Shown: positions 17,179 to 26,385 of the stretch, one piece after another
Layout of the letters: every line of letters begins with the position of its first letter
Numbering within the stretch: the first letter of the stretch is position 1
Origin: Arthrobacter agilis
GTDB taxonomy: Bacteria; Actinomycetota; Actinomycetes; Actinomycetales; Micrococcaceae
Length of the DNA: 64,000 nucleotides
Direction of reading: 5' to 3'
NCBI RefSeq assembly: GCF_002157505.1
Contig: NZ_NFSC01000031.1
Location: 1 to 64,000, forward strand
The notes under the pieces: model-generated
What the model saw: only the letters and a program-made list of their open reading frames with translations
What the model was told of the DNA's origin: nothing
Database searches by the model: none
Position numbers and translations under genes: made by a program

Positions 17179-18287
17179 GGCTGGTCCTCCCACTGAAGGT
17201 CATCGACGGCGTCGAGGATTCGGTCCACTCCGGGCAGGTAGTAGTGCTCGAGCTTCGGGGCCGGGTACGGAACATCGAATCCGGTGACCCGTCGGATCGG
17301 CGCGGCCAGGTGGTGGAAGCAGCCTTCCTGAACCCGAGCTACGATCTCGGAGGCCACAGAGGCGAAGCCATGGGCTTCGGCTATGACGACGGCCCGGCCT
17401 GTCTTGCGCACGGATGCCTGCACGGTTTCATCATCGAAGGGGACGATGGACCGGACATCGATAACTTCGAGCGACCGGCCCTCCTCAGCTGCAGCGGCTG
17501 CTGCAGCGAGAGCAGTTGGCACGGATGGGCCGTAAGCAATCAGCGTCGCATCCGTCCCTGCACGGGCAACAGCCGCCCGGCCCTCACCGGACGTTCCCGC
17601 CCTGGTATTGTCGGCGTGCTGTTCGCGCAACTCCTGCAGATCAACGAGATCCTTGGACCAGTAAAGCTTCTTGGGTTCCAGGAAGATGACCGGATCATCG
17701 GAATCGATGGCTTCACGGAGCATCCGATAACCGTCCGCCACGGTGGCCGGCGCGTACACCTTCAGCCCCGCTGTATGAGCGTAGTAGGCCTCGGAGGAAT
17801 CACAGTGGTGTTCGACGCCCCCGATACCGCCGGCATAGGGGATACGAATCACCATCGGAAGCTTGACGGCTCCCTTGGTGCGGTTGTGCATCTTCGCGAC
17901 ATGACTGACGATCTGCTCGAACGCAGGGTAGGCGAAGGCGTCGAATTGCATTTCGACTACCGGACGCATCCCATTCATGGCCATGCCGACGGCCATGCCG
18001 ACAATGCCTGATTCAGCCAGGGGTGTATCGAAGCACCTCTGGTCCCCGAAGCTTTTGGTGAGGCCATCAGTGATGCGGAAGACTCCTCCCAACGTCCCGA
18101 CGTCTTCGCCGAATACGATCACGGCCTCGTCCTCATGCATGGCGTCGACCAATGCCGTATTGATCGCTTTCGCCAGGGTAAGGGATTGTGGTCCTTCCTC
18201 GGACGAGGCTACCTTGGCGGCAGCTTTCGCGGTCGCTGCACTGACGTTGCCGTTCGCTGCGGACGGTGTCGTGAGAGTCTGACTCAT
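17175..18287 (-). CDS. 2-oxoacid dehydrogenase E1 beta subunit
   Basis: A 370-residue transketolase-type beta subunit (FGEDVGTLGGVFRITDGL, FDTPLAESGIVGMAVGMAMNG, IVPFDDETV). It pairs with the alpha subunit to bind ThDP and decarboxylate the 2-oxo acid. The first 30 or so residues are an extra Ala-rich tail. It is coupled by ATGA overlaps to both E1 alpha upstream and E2 downstream. Confidence 0.9.
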   Translation of the reverse strand: MSQTLTTPSAANGNVSAATAKAAAKVASSEEGPQSLTLAKAINTALVDAMHEDEAVIVFGEDVGTLGGVFRITDGLTKSFGDQRCFDTPLAESGIVGMAVGMAMNGMRPVVEMQFDAFAYPAFEQIVSHVAKMHNRTKGAVKLPMVIRIPYAGGIGGVEHHCDSSEAYYAHTAGLKVYAPATVADGYRMLREAIDSDDPVIFLEPKKLYWSKDLVDLQELREQHADNTRAGTSGEGRAAVARAGTDATLIAYGPSVPTALAAAAAAAEEGRSLEVIDVRSIVPFDDETVQASVRKTGRAVVIAEAHGFASVASEIVARVQEGCFHHLAAPIRRVTGFDVPYPAPKLEHYYLPGVDRILDAVDDLQWEDQP

Positions 18288-19489
18288 TGTGCTGCCTCTT
18301 CCCGGGCGAGCTCGTCGGCGAGCATCGCGGATTGCTTTTCGAGTTGCGGGGTGGGGGAGGAGAACACGTGCCTGAACAGATCCTGCGGATCCACCGTGAC
18401 GTCCTCGCCGAGTCCTTGCCGAAGCTGGGCGGCAACCGCTTCAGCCCTTCCTGCTATCCGCGTTTCGTCCTCACTGCTCAGGACGCCCTTGCCGGTGAGG
18501 TAGGTCTTCATGCGGGTGAGAGGGTCCTTTGCTTGCCACTCGGCTACTTCGCTGTCCTCGCGGTAGCGGGTAGCGTCGTCTGCATTCGTATGCGCCTGCA
18601 TGCGGTAGGTGTGCGCTTCGACGAGAAGCGGACCCGAACCTTCCCGCGCCAGTTTTACCGCACGTCCAAGTACGGCAAGCAGTGCCACGAGGTCATTGCC
18701 GTCGACGCGTTCTCCAGGCATTCCGTAGCCGACTGCCTTATGGGCAAGCGAAGGTGCAGCCGACTGCTGGGCCAGCGGCACCGAGATGGCGTACTTGTTG
18801 TTCTGCACGAAGAAAATGACCGGAAGTTTGAAGACGGCTGCGAAGTTGAGGGCTTCATGGAAGTCCCCTTCGCTGGTCGCTCCGTCCCCGCACATAGCCA
18901 GGACCACCGTCTTTTCGCCGCGCAGCTTCGCAGCATGTGCGACGCCGACACCGTGGAGGAGCTGCGTAGTCAAAGGAGTGGACTGGATGCCGACATTGCG
19001 CTCGTGCGGGTTGTAACCGCCGTGCCAGTCTCCCCGGAAAAGCGTCATGACCTGAACAGGGTCGATGCCGCGGGCCATGATGGCCACCGAGTCCCGGTAG
19101 GTCGGGAACATCCAGTCCCCGTCCGCGATGCACAGGGCCGCGGCTACCTGACATGCCTCCTGGCCGTGACTTGAGGGGTAGACCGCCATGCGCCCCTGGC
19201 GAACCAAAGCGGAATTCTGGTCGTTCACCCGGCGTCCGATGACGAGCTGCTCATAAGCAGCCAGCAACTCGGAGTCATCGGGGAGCGGATATTCGTGCCC
19301 GGGCTGGGTGCCTTGCTCGCCTAACGGAACGAGGACACCGTCGGGAGTCACCATTTGAATCTGGTGACGAGCCGGGAGCATGTAGTCCTCCACGCTGATG
19401 CCGAACTTGAGCAGGGATTCGGCCAATGCCCCATCGCCAGGCATTGCAGGTGCCTCGTCCGGCGCCTCGTGGTTTGCGGAGATCGTCAT
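18284..19489 (-). CDS. 2-oxoacid dehydrogenase E1 alpha subunit
   Basis: A 401-residue ThDP-binding alpha subunit. It contains the ThDP motif GDGATSEGDFHEALNFAA through VQNNKYAISVP, the SSHGQEACQVAAA segment and the loop HTYRMQAHTNADDATRYR, which carries the His residues and the Tyr-Arg region that are phosphorylated in mitochondrial homologues. It is the first gene of a three-gene coupled operon. No E3 (dihydrolipoamide dehydrogenase) gene is nearby, so E3 is presumably shared from elsewhere. Branched-chain substrate specificity is the best guess. Confidence 0.9.
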   Translation of the reverse strand: MTISANHEAPDEAPAMPGDGALAESLLKFGISVEDYMLPARHQIQMVTPDGVLVPLGEQGTQPGHEYPLPDDSELLAAYEQLVIGRRVNDQNSALVRQGRMAVYPSSHGQEACQVAAALCIADGDWMFPTYRDSVAIMARGIDPVQVMTLFRGDWHGGYNPHERNVGIQSTPLTTQLLHGVGVAHAAKLRGEKTVVLAMCGDGATSEGDFHEALNFAAVFKLPVIFFVQNNKYAISVPLAQQSAAPSLAHKAVGYGMPGERVDGNDLVALLAVLGRAVKLAREGSGPLLVEAHTYRMQAHTNADDATRYREDSEVAEWQAKDPLTRMKTYLTGKGVLSSEDETRIAGRAEAVAAQLRQGLGEDVTVDPQDLFRHVFSSPTPQLEKQSAMLADELAREEAAQ

Positions 19490-19960
19490 CGTTCCGTCCT
19501 TGGTAGACCAATATTCACACCAAGTATGCAGGCTTGAGACACTTCTATCGATCCTCGGAAGAAAGAGTGGACGCTATGCACCGAAATGCGGGAATTACCG
19601 GACAAGCTGGCGATGTGACCCGGCTCACGAAGTCAGCCATAGACGGATAGTCATCAGCAGTAGTAGATCGGTGATGACCTTCAAAGTGGCGACCGTTTCG
19701 TCGGGGTGAAGAACCGCGGCCACAGGAGGCCTTTGCAGGCTTCCTAGGTGGTCGACGTATTCCTCGACGTCTACGGACAAGAAGGGGCCGAGGTATCTAT
19801 CCCACTCGAGGTATCAGTGACGAATCTCCCCTCAGGGCGATGGAGTACGATTCACTCGCTAGTCACGTCGAGGAAAGAGGGCGTAACAAGAACGCGGCAC
19901 ATAACGGTCAAGCTGACAGGGGATCGAGCTGCGATGCACTGCCGGCACCAGCCCGGCTCG
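19490..19960. other. Intergenic stretch upstream of E1 alpha
   Basis: I see no gene in this 471-bp stretch. Just before the E1 alpha start there is a small palindrome TTGGTAGACCAA at 19500-19511, followed by another ACCAAG at about 19519, which could be a regulator site for the E1-E2 operon. The rest is unremarkable. Confidence 0.4.
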
Positions 19961-20614
19961 CTAGATCTTGTTGTTCATCGCTTCCGAGATTTTTTGCGCT
20001 GCAGAGATGACGAGTTCTCCGTGGTCTTTCCCGGGGGACTCAGCGACTCGGACTAGTGGCATAGCGAGGCAGACGGCAGCGATCATGTCTTTACCGTTCC
20101 AGACAGGAACGTTGATCGACCCCAGGCCTGGTGTGCGTACCCCAATGGACTCGACCCAGCCTGTTGCGGCCAGTTCGGTCATAGCACTGTCTTCAGCGAC
20201 GAGGAGGCGGCCGCTTCCCCCAAGCGGTAGGGGCAAGCGCGCCCCGGGCGGCACCGTGGCGCGAAGCTCGTGGCGGCTGTCAGCGCTGACAAGGCAGACT
20301 CGTTCGTCGCCTCGCCGGACCCACAGTTGGGCGGTTTCACCCGTGCGATCCCGCAAGTCATGCAGGACGGGCCTGCCCGCGTTCTCCAGTGCGGAGCGGA
20401 TGAACCGGTCTCCTAGCCTGAACGTTCCACTCTCGGTGCGCTGAAGGAAACCGTACTCTGCCATCTGGAGCGCGAGACGATGCGACGTTGATTGGGACAA
20501 GCCCGTTTGCCTGGACAGCTCGCTTGCTGAAACGGCCGAGCGTCCCACGGCATCGAGGATGGCGGCAGCTCGTTCGAGGGTACGGTTGCTTCCGTTGGTC
20601 TCAGTGGGCGCCAT
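19961..20614 (-). CDS. IclR family transcriptional regulator
   Basis: A 217-residue IclR regulator with the winged helix at the N-terminus (VSASELSRQTGLSQSTSHRLALQM) and the effector domain ending in AVCLAMPLVRVAE. It is shorter than most family members (about 250). The ATG at 20614 is 26 bp after the ThDP-enzyme stop and has only a weak Shine-Dalgarno; a longer frame runs into the upstream gene. It is the last gene of the five-gene minus-strand group and may control it, perhaps at the palindrome 26476-26492. Confidence 0.85.
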   Translation of the reverse strand: MAPTETNGSNRTLERAAAILDAVGRSAVSASELSRQTGLSQSTSHRLALQMAEYGFLQRTESGTFRLGDRFIRSALENAGRPVLHDLRDRTGETAQLWVRRGDERVCLVSADSRHELRATVPPGARLPLPLGGSGRLLVAEDSAMTELAATGWVESIGVRTPGLGSINVPVWNGKDMIAAVCLAMPLVRVAESPGKDHGELVISAAQKISEAMNNKI

Positions 20615-20640
20615 ACCAGCTACTCTATGGCGTCCTCGTT

Positions 20641-22353
20641 CTACTTTCGGGCAATGGATTCCGCCATGAACTCGGCAACGATTTTCTGGGAGATCGCGAC
20701 GTCCAGAACAAAGACACCGTCCTGCTCTGTAGCGAGCCACTCCTTCAAGTAGTTGAGGTCGTCGAGGGAGTGGGCTTTGGCGCCCTGAGCGCCGAATGCG
20801 CGGCCGACAGCGGAGAAGTCCACTTCATCGATGAGCATCGCCTGGTCGTGGAGGCCCTTGGCCGCATACTGGTGCAGCTCTGCGCCGTATGCGGAGTCGT
20901 TGAGTACCACCAGCACGCCCCGCCGCGTTGCGCGGAGGAATGTCTCAAGATCAGCCAGTCCCATGAGTCCGCCTCCGTCACCGCTGACCAGGACGGTCGT
21001 GCGTTCGGGGCGTGCTACGGAGACGCCGGCAGCTGATCCGAAGCCCATACCAATGGACTGGAAGGCGGTGCCCACCAGGATCATGGCATGAGGGTCGGGG
21101 ACGGAGAGGTACATCGGCGCCCAGCCGATGAAATGCCCGCCGTCCATGACGACGGATCGCTCGACGGGCAGGATCTCATTCAGGGCGGCGATGACGGCTC
21201 GGGGGTTGAGTCGGCCGTCCGGCCCGAACTCGATGGGATCCTCGCTGGGATCCGACCCGCGGAAGGCCGTCTCGGCCACTTCCGGAACCCTGTCCCTCCA
21301 CCTCGACCCGGGGACCGACGCCGGCGTCGACGTGGGTGCTGGCAATCGCTCCGCGAGCCCTTCGAGGAAGGAGTCGATGTCAGCCCGGATGTAGGTGGCA
21401 GCGTCGATCTGCTGCGGGTCAGGCTCGTTGTCCACGCGGATCAGGCGTGTCTCTGCGGGGAACAGGGTGCCGTAACGGGTCTGGAAGATGTTCAGACTTG
21501 CTCCGACTACCAGCACGACGTCAGCCGTACGGGCGACGTCGAGGCGGTGGACGCGCGTGAATCCGCCCGCGATGCCCAGATCCCAGGGACTGTTGAAGGC
21601 ATTGGCTGCCATGACAGAGGTCATGAACAGGGCGCCGAGACGGTCGCCGAGATCGCGTAGCGGCTCGACGGCATTCGAGAGGAGGACGCCCCTGCCCGCG
21701 AGGATCAGGGGGCGTTCTGCTGCCGAGAGCATTGCTGCGACCTGATCCAGTTGTGCCGGGTCAGCTGCCCGGAGAGGCTTTTGCTGCAGCGGCTCGAGGG
21801 GCTCTGGGGTATCGGGGAAGGCGGTGGCAAGGTCGTACGGGATGGCGAGTACTACGGGCTGCACATTCCGCAGTGCCAGGTCGAAGGCGCGGTGCGTGAT
21901 GGCTTCCGCGTTGTGGGGGCCCGCAATCAGTGTGGTCACTCCGACTGCTTCCGCGGCCTTGACCTGGTCGATGTCGAACGGCCGCATTCCGGTCGATGGC
22001 GCATCACCAACGACCAGGACAAGTGGAATCCGCGCGATTCTGGCTTCGGCCAGCGTGGTGTAAGCGTTGGCAAACCCTGCACCGTAGGTGGTCGTCGCGG
22101 CCGCGATCTTTCCCGTCGCCCGGTGGTAGGCATCCGCCATGGCGACTGTTGCGGATTCATGGCGCGCAGAGGTGAAGGGAAAACCACTGCGGGTCAGCCT
22201 GCTGATGAGATGCGCGTTTCCGTTACCCATCAGACCGAACAGGTGGCCGGCCCGTTCGGCTACCGCGTCGGCGACGATCGCGGACACATGGCCCTCGTCG
22301 GGCAATGCGTAGGAGTCCACGGCGGGTCGGATGTCAGCGCTGGCAGTTGTCAT
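20641..22353 (-). CDS. ThDP-dependent enzyme, acetolactate synthase-like
   Basis: A 570-residue ThDP enzyme with the three-domain layout of acetolactate synthase and glyoxylate carboligase. The N-terminal pyrimidine domain has the catalytic Glu in RHESATVAMADAY; the middle domain has ILAGRGVLLS; the C-terminal domain has the ThDP/Mg motif GDGGGLMGLADLETF...VVLNDSAYGAE. It is not a close match to biosynthetic IlvB, and a small subunit gene is absent. Together with a 2-hydroxycarboxylate transporter and two 2-hydroxyacid-type dehydrogenases it probably decarboxylates or condenses a 2-oxo acid made from the imported substrate. Confidence 0.82.
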   Translation of the reverse strand: MTTASADIRPAVDSYALPDEGHVSAIVADAVAERAGHLFGLMGNGNAHLISRLTRSGFPFTSARHESATVAMADAYHRATGKIAAATTTYGAGFANAYTTLAEARIARIPLVLVVGDAPSTGMRPFDIDQVKAAEAVGVTTLIAGPHNAEAITHRAFDLALRNVQPVVLAIPYDLATAFPDTPEPLEPLQQKPLRAADPAQLDQVAAMLSAAERPLILAGRGVLLSNAVEPLRDLGDRLGALFMTSVMAANAFNSPWDLGIAGGFTRVHRLDVARTADVVLVVGASLNIFQTRYGTLFPAETRLIRVDNEPDPQQIDAATYIRADIDSFLEGLAERLPAPTSTPASVPGSRWRDRVPEVAETAFRGSDPSEDPIEFGPDGRLNPRAVIAALNEILPVERSVVMDGGHFIGWAPMYLSVPDPHAMILVGTAFQSIGMGFGSAAGVSVARPERTTVLVSGDGGGLMGLADLETFLRATRRGVLVVLNDSAYGAELHQYAAKGLHDQAMLIDEVDFSAVGRAFGAQGAKAHSLDDLNYLKEWLATEQDGVFVLDVAISQKIVAEFMAESIARK

Positions 22354-22435
22354 GGCTTTGATTGCTTTCTTAGTGCGGGAGCGGCAAGGGAAGCTCGCAC
22401 GTCGGTGAGCTTCCCTTGCCGCCCGAGGGTTGTGA

Positions 22436-23854
22436 CTAGGCGAGGAACGGGACGATCAGGGAGGTCACGAAGAGCACGAGCGCTCCGCCAATCCGGTTCG
22501 TCAGTGCTGCGAAGGGCATCAGGTGCATGCGGTTGGCGGCACTGAGCACGGCCACGTCCCCGCTGCCCCCGGTGTCTGCCATGACGAGACCCGGCGTGAT
22601 CGAGGCTTCGACGAAGTTGAACTTGACCAGCCATCCCAGCGCCCCGGAGGTCAGGGTGGAGATGATGACGGTGCTGACCGTGAGCAGGATGAACAGCGGG
22701 TTACCCAGTGAGGCAAGAACGTCGCTGATGTCGATGAACGTCAGGCTGACTCCCACCAGAAGGGCAGGGACCAGGACTGCGCCGATGAGATCTCCCCAGT
22801 CGGCCGCGGAGTCTTCGACGTCCTTGGGCAGGAGCCCGAAGATCTTGACGGCCGCGGCAGCGATGATCGTCCAGGCGTAGGGGTGCAGGGCGGGAAGGTA
22901 GACGGCGACCAGGTTGCCGAAGATGAACAGGGCGCCTGCGATGAGCAGTCCCTTGCCCATAGCGATGTAGGAGGACGTGTCCCGCTTCGGCGGCAGCGTC
23001 AGTTCGTCCGATCGTCCCTTGATGCGCAGGAGTTCACCGTGACCGTTGAAGCCGACGAACAGCTGCTTCTTGCGCTTGCCCAAACCGTTGTAGAGGCCGG
23101 CGATGAGGATGCAGACGACGTTCGCGACGACAACGGCCGACAGAAGATCGCCCATGAACGTATCGGAGCTGCCTCCGGTTTTCGATGCGTACATTTCTGA
23201 CATGGGCAGGGCACCCACACCCAGGCCGCCGGCCATGATCGGAGCCGCGATGAAGAGGATGCCTTCGATGAACCCGAAGCCCGTCAGGGAAGCAATGAGC
23301 CCGACCAGCAAGAAGGTGGAGATGAGGCAACCAACGAGCGGAACGGCGAAGCGGGGTCCGGCTTTGAGGAGCAGTGTCCGGGGCATGCCGAGGATGGACC
23401 CGGCGATGATACCGACGACGAAGAAGTCCAGGAAACCGTAGCCGTCGACGAAGTTCTGTACGACGGCGATGAGGTTCTCGGGCACGAGGCCGAAAAAAGC
23501 CAGCGTTGCGGGCGCGAAGGTGCACAGGACCGTCGGGAGGCCGAAGTCCCGCACCACCGGGACGAGGTTTCCGAGCCAGATGAAAAGGCCGCCGAGCAGC
23601 ATGGTCGTAGCGAAGCCTGACACCATGCTGTCCGGCAGGTTGCCTGTGAGAGCAGCTGTGAGCACCAGGCCCGCGAGGACGAGGTACAGGGGAGCCGGAA
23701 GGCTGGAAATGCGCCATCCCAGCTTGCCGGGATAGTGGACGCCGGGCCTGCTGCCGACAGTGCGTTCCACGGGACGATCGATACCCGTGGCGGCGTCAGT
23801 GGACGGGTTGGGTGCTTGTTCTGTGTATTCCGTATTGCGGGGGGTTGCGGACAT
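22436..23854 (-). CDS. 2-hydroxycarboxylate transporter (citrate/malate type)
   Basis: A 472-residue membrane protein of the 2HCT family (CitS, CitP, MaeP). The two signature GGxG reentrant-loop motifs are present: AGGLGVGALPMSEMYA in the first half and TGGSGDVAVLSAANRM in the second. About 11 hydrophobic segments follow an unusually long polar N-terminus of about 60 residues. The family carries citrate, malate or lactate with sodium or protons. The start is one of two adjacent ATGs (23857 or 23854) behind GGAG. It lies between the ThDP enzyme and the dehydrogenase genes and should supply their substrate. Confidence 0.9.
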   Translation of the reverse strand: MSATPRNTEYTEQAPNPSTDAATGIDRPVERTVGSRPGVHYPGKLGWRISSLPAPLYLVLAGLVLTAALTGNLPDSMVSGFATTMLLGGLFIWLGNLVPVVRDFGLPTVLCTFAPATLAFFGLVPENLIAVVQNFVDGYGFLDFFVVGIIAGSILGMPRTLLLKAGPRFAVPLVGCLISTFLLVGLIASLTGFGFIEGILFIAAPIMAGGLGVGALPMSEMYASKTGGSSDTFMGDLLSAVVVANVVCILIAGLYNGLGKRKKQLFVGFNGHGELLRIKGRSDELTLPPKRDTSSYIAMGKGLLIAGALFIFGNLVAVYLPALHPYAWTIIAAAAVKIFGLLPKDVEDSAADWGDLIGAVLVPALLVGVSLTFIDISDVLASLGNPLFILLTVSTVIISTLTSGALGWLVKFNFVEASITPGLVMADTGGSGDVAVLSAANRMHLMPFAALTNRIGGALVLFVTSLIVPFLA

Positions 23855-24180
23855 CATTGTCTCCGGAACTGTGAGTGGGATCGGTTGGTGCGGTACTTGG
23901 ATGGAGGTTGCTGTATATACAGAACCCTTGGTCATGGGTGTTGTCGGCTAGGTGTGCCGGGGCTTTCCCTGGTGGGGGGTTCAGCGGGCTAGTCGCATTC
24001 CTCCGAGAGGAAGGGGGTGCCCTCGAGGGAAAGTTCCTGCGTCAGGTCATTCCTGCATGCGTTATTGGAAGCCATACACTTCCCATCGGCTGGGGTGAAC
24101 CTGTGATCGGGCGGATAAACAGTCGCAAGGGTGTGTGCTTCGCGCAACACCTACTGATCGTGGGCATCCTAGGACGGGCT
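23855..24180. promoter_or_regulatory. Intergenic region with a 12-bp palindrome
   Basis: This 326-bp stretch upstream of the transporter holds no gene that I can see. CTGTATATACAG at 23911-23922 is a perfect 12-bp palindrome about 55 bp before the transporter start and is a good candidate operator for a local regulator. Confidence 0.5.
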
Positions 24181-25170
24181 CTAAGCGACGGGCACCTTCG
24201 CTGCTCGCTTCGTCACGGTGACGACCCCGCTGGGGATGTCGCCCCGCAGGACCGCATCGAAGTTCTGCCATACGGTCGCGATCCTACGCTGGACGTTCTC
24301 CCACCCGACGCCCGCCATGTGCGGCGTGCACACCACCTGCTCCATGTTCAGCAGTGCGCTGGCGAGGTCCAGCGGCTCTCGCTCGAAGACATCCAGTCCG
24401 GCCCCTGCGATGCGGCCTTCACGCAAGGCTTCGATGAGTGCGCCCTCATCCACGACCTCACCGCGACCGACATTGACGAGGACACCGCTGCGCTTCATCA
24501 GGGCAAGTTCGTCCCGCCCGATCAACTTGTCGGACTCCACGTTCAGCGGAACATTCACGCAGACGATGTCGGAGATCGTCATGAGCTCCTCCAGCGAGAC
24601 GCGGCGAGCCGGGATGAGTTCGGAAACAGTCAGTGGGATCTCCGCGTTGTCGTAGAACACGACGTTGGCGCCGAAGCCGTGGTGTACGACCTTGCCGACC
24701 CAGCGCCCGATGTTCCCCAGCCCCACGATCCCGACCGTCTTGTTGTACATCTCCGAATAGGACATCTCGTCCAGGTCTTGGCGCCACGCACCCTCGCGCA
24801 TCAACTGCATGGAGGCTGGGATCCTGCGCAACACCGTCAGCATCAGCGTGACTGCATGCTCCGCGACGGAGATGGAATGGGTCTTCATCTGGGCGACCGG
24901 AACGCCCAGATCGTTCAGGACGCTGATCGGAAGCTGCCCGTAACCGGAACTCATGTATTGGATGAAGTTCACGTTTTTAGCGGCACGGAACACCTCCTCG
25001 GGAACATCGACGCCTGAGATGAGGAAGTCAGCATCTGCAGCTTCACGGCAAATGTCCGCCACCTCCGCCTCGGGCGGCATCACGGTGACGTGAAAGCCCT
25101 CGGGCGTCGAATCGACGAGACGATCCACGTAATCCTTCAAGGGGTTGATGAACAGGACCTTGTATGTCAT
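24181..25170 (-). CDS. D-2-hydroxyacid dehydrogenase (NAD-binding)
   Basis: A 329-residue D-isomer-specific 2-hydroxyacid dehydrogenase. The Rossmann motif VGLGNIGRWVGKVV is central, the substrate-binding Arg is in NVGRGEVVDEGAL, and the catalytic His is in CTPHMAGVGWE. Family members include hydroxypyruvate/glyoxylate reductases and phosphoglycerate dehydrogenases; the lack of a C-terminal ACT domain argues against the latter. The start follows GAAAGG. It is 96 bp after the isopropylmalate-dehydrogenase-like gene and fits reduction of a 2-oxo product such as hydroxypyruvate, which is inference. Confidence 0.87.
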   Translation of the reverse strand: MTYKVLFINPLKDYVDRLVDSTPEGFHVTVMPPEAEVADICREAADADFLISGVDVPEEVFRAAKNVNFIQYMSSGYGQLPISVLNDLGVPVAQMKTHSISVAEHAVTLMLTVLRRIPASMQLMREGAWRQDLDEMSYSEMYNKTVGIVGLGNIGRWVGKVVHHGFGANVVFYDNAEIPLTVSELIPARRVSLEELMTISDIVCVNVPLNVESDKLIGRDELALMKRSGVLVNVGRGEVVDEGALIEALREGRIAGAGLDVFEREPLDLASALLNMEQVVCTPHMAGVGWENVQRRIATVWQNFDAVLRGDIPSGVVTVTKRAAKVPVA

Positions 25171-25266
25171 GGGTGCGTACCTTTCATAAGTTGGATCCCG
25201 TCGACAGCGACACATGGAGCCAACCGAGCAGAGCATGGGTTTGTCGGCGTAGGACTAGGCGTAGGA

Positions 25267-26385
25267 CTACTTGCCGGGTGCGGCGGCCTGGAATTCCTGG
25301 CGCTCAGAATTCAGCTGCGCGGGCAGGGCAGCAAGGACCGTGTCGACCACTTCCTGGGTTCCCGCCGTCCCGCCCAGGTCGCGTGCCCGTGGACCCGTTG
25401 CCAGCGCAGACTCGACGGCGCTGTGAATTTTGTGGGCCGTTTCGGTGCAGAGATCGTCTCCATGGCGCTCACCGAGCCAGTCCAGCATCATCGCTGCCGA
25501 CAGGATCATCGCTGTCGGGTTGGCGATTCCCTTGCCCGCGATGTCCGGTGCGCTTCCGTGAGACGGCTGGAACACGCCATGAGTGAGGCTGACGTCGGCA
25601 GACGGTGCGACGCCGAGACCGCCGACGAGGCCGGCGGCGATCTCTGAAACGATGTCGCCGAAGATGTTCTCCGAGACGACTACGTCGTATCGCTCCGGAT
25701 CGGTGACCATGTACATCGATCCGGCATCGATGTAGAACTTCGCACTTCCGATGTCGTCATTCTTCGCGGCGACCTCGTCGAACACTCTCTCCAGGAGAAC
25801 ATTGCTGCGCAGGGCATTGGACTTGTGTAGCAGGGTCACGTGCCCCGGGGTGCCCCGCTTGCGACGAGCACGTGCCTGCGAGAAGGCGACGTCGAACAAC
25901 TTCTCGCTCGTGGCCCGCGTGATGGTCATGCGATCAGTGGCACTCTCATCACTGGGCTCATGCTTATCTGCCAGTCCCGCGAACATCCCTTCGGACGTTT
26001 CGCGGATGACGAGCATATCGATGTTCTTCGCCTTCACGGGGCTCTCAACTCCCGGAAACAGCCGAACCGGCCGGAGACTCGAGAACAGTCCGTAGTGGGC
26101 GCGCATTTCAACCTGTGCGCCCAACTCCAGCCCCTCGGGTCCACGAACATCAGGCAACCCCATGGCACCGAACAGCACAGCGTCCGCCTTGCCGATCTCA
26201 TCCATGTCGGCCGCGGTGATCTTCCTGCCAGTGCGGCGGTACAAGTCTGCACTGAAGTCATAGAAGGTGTAATTGAGCTTCAGGCCGTAGCGCGTCTCAC
26301 ATTCCTTCAGCACTGTCAGTGCTGCTTCGACGACCTCTGTGCCGATCCCGTCTCCGGGCATCACAGCAATTTCATATCCAGTCAT
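25267..26385 (-). CDS. Isocitrate/isopropylmalate dehydrogenase family enzyme
   Basis: A 372-residue beta-decarboxylating dehydrogenase. It has the family signatures PGDGIG at the N-terminus, the substrate Arg region (AHYGLFSSLRPVRLF), the catalytic Lys and Asn in LLHKSNALRSN, DAGSMYMV, the metal-binding/NAD stretch NIFGDIVSEIAAGLVGG and the NAD loop HGSAPDIAGKGIANP. It oxidises a malate-type substrate and releases CO2. It is not beside leuB partners and sits first in an operon with a 2HCT transporter, so tartrate, D-malate or a substituted malate is a more likely substrate than isopropylmalate. Confidence 0.85.
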   Translation of the reverse strand: MTGYEIAVMPGDGIGTEVVEAALTVLKECETRYGLKLNYTFYDFSADLYRRTGRKITAADMDEIGKADAVLFGAMGLPDVRGPEGLELGAQVEMRAHYGLFSSLRPVRLFPGVESPVKAKNIDMLVIRETSEGMFAGLADKHEPSDESATDRMTITRATSEKLFDVAFSQARARRKRGTPGHVTLLHKSNALRSNVLLERVFDEVAAKNDDIGSAKFYIDAGSMYMVTDPERYDVVVSENIFGDIVSEIAAGLVGGLGVAPSADVSLTHGVFQPSHGSAPDIAGKGIANPTAMILSAAMMLDWLGERHGDDLCTETAHKIHSAVESALATGPRARDLGGTAGTQEVVDTVLAALPAQLNSERQEFQAAAPGK

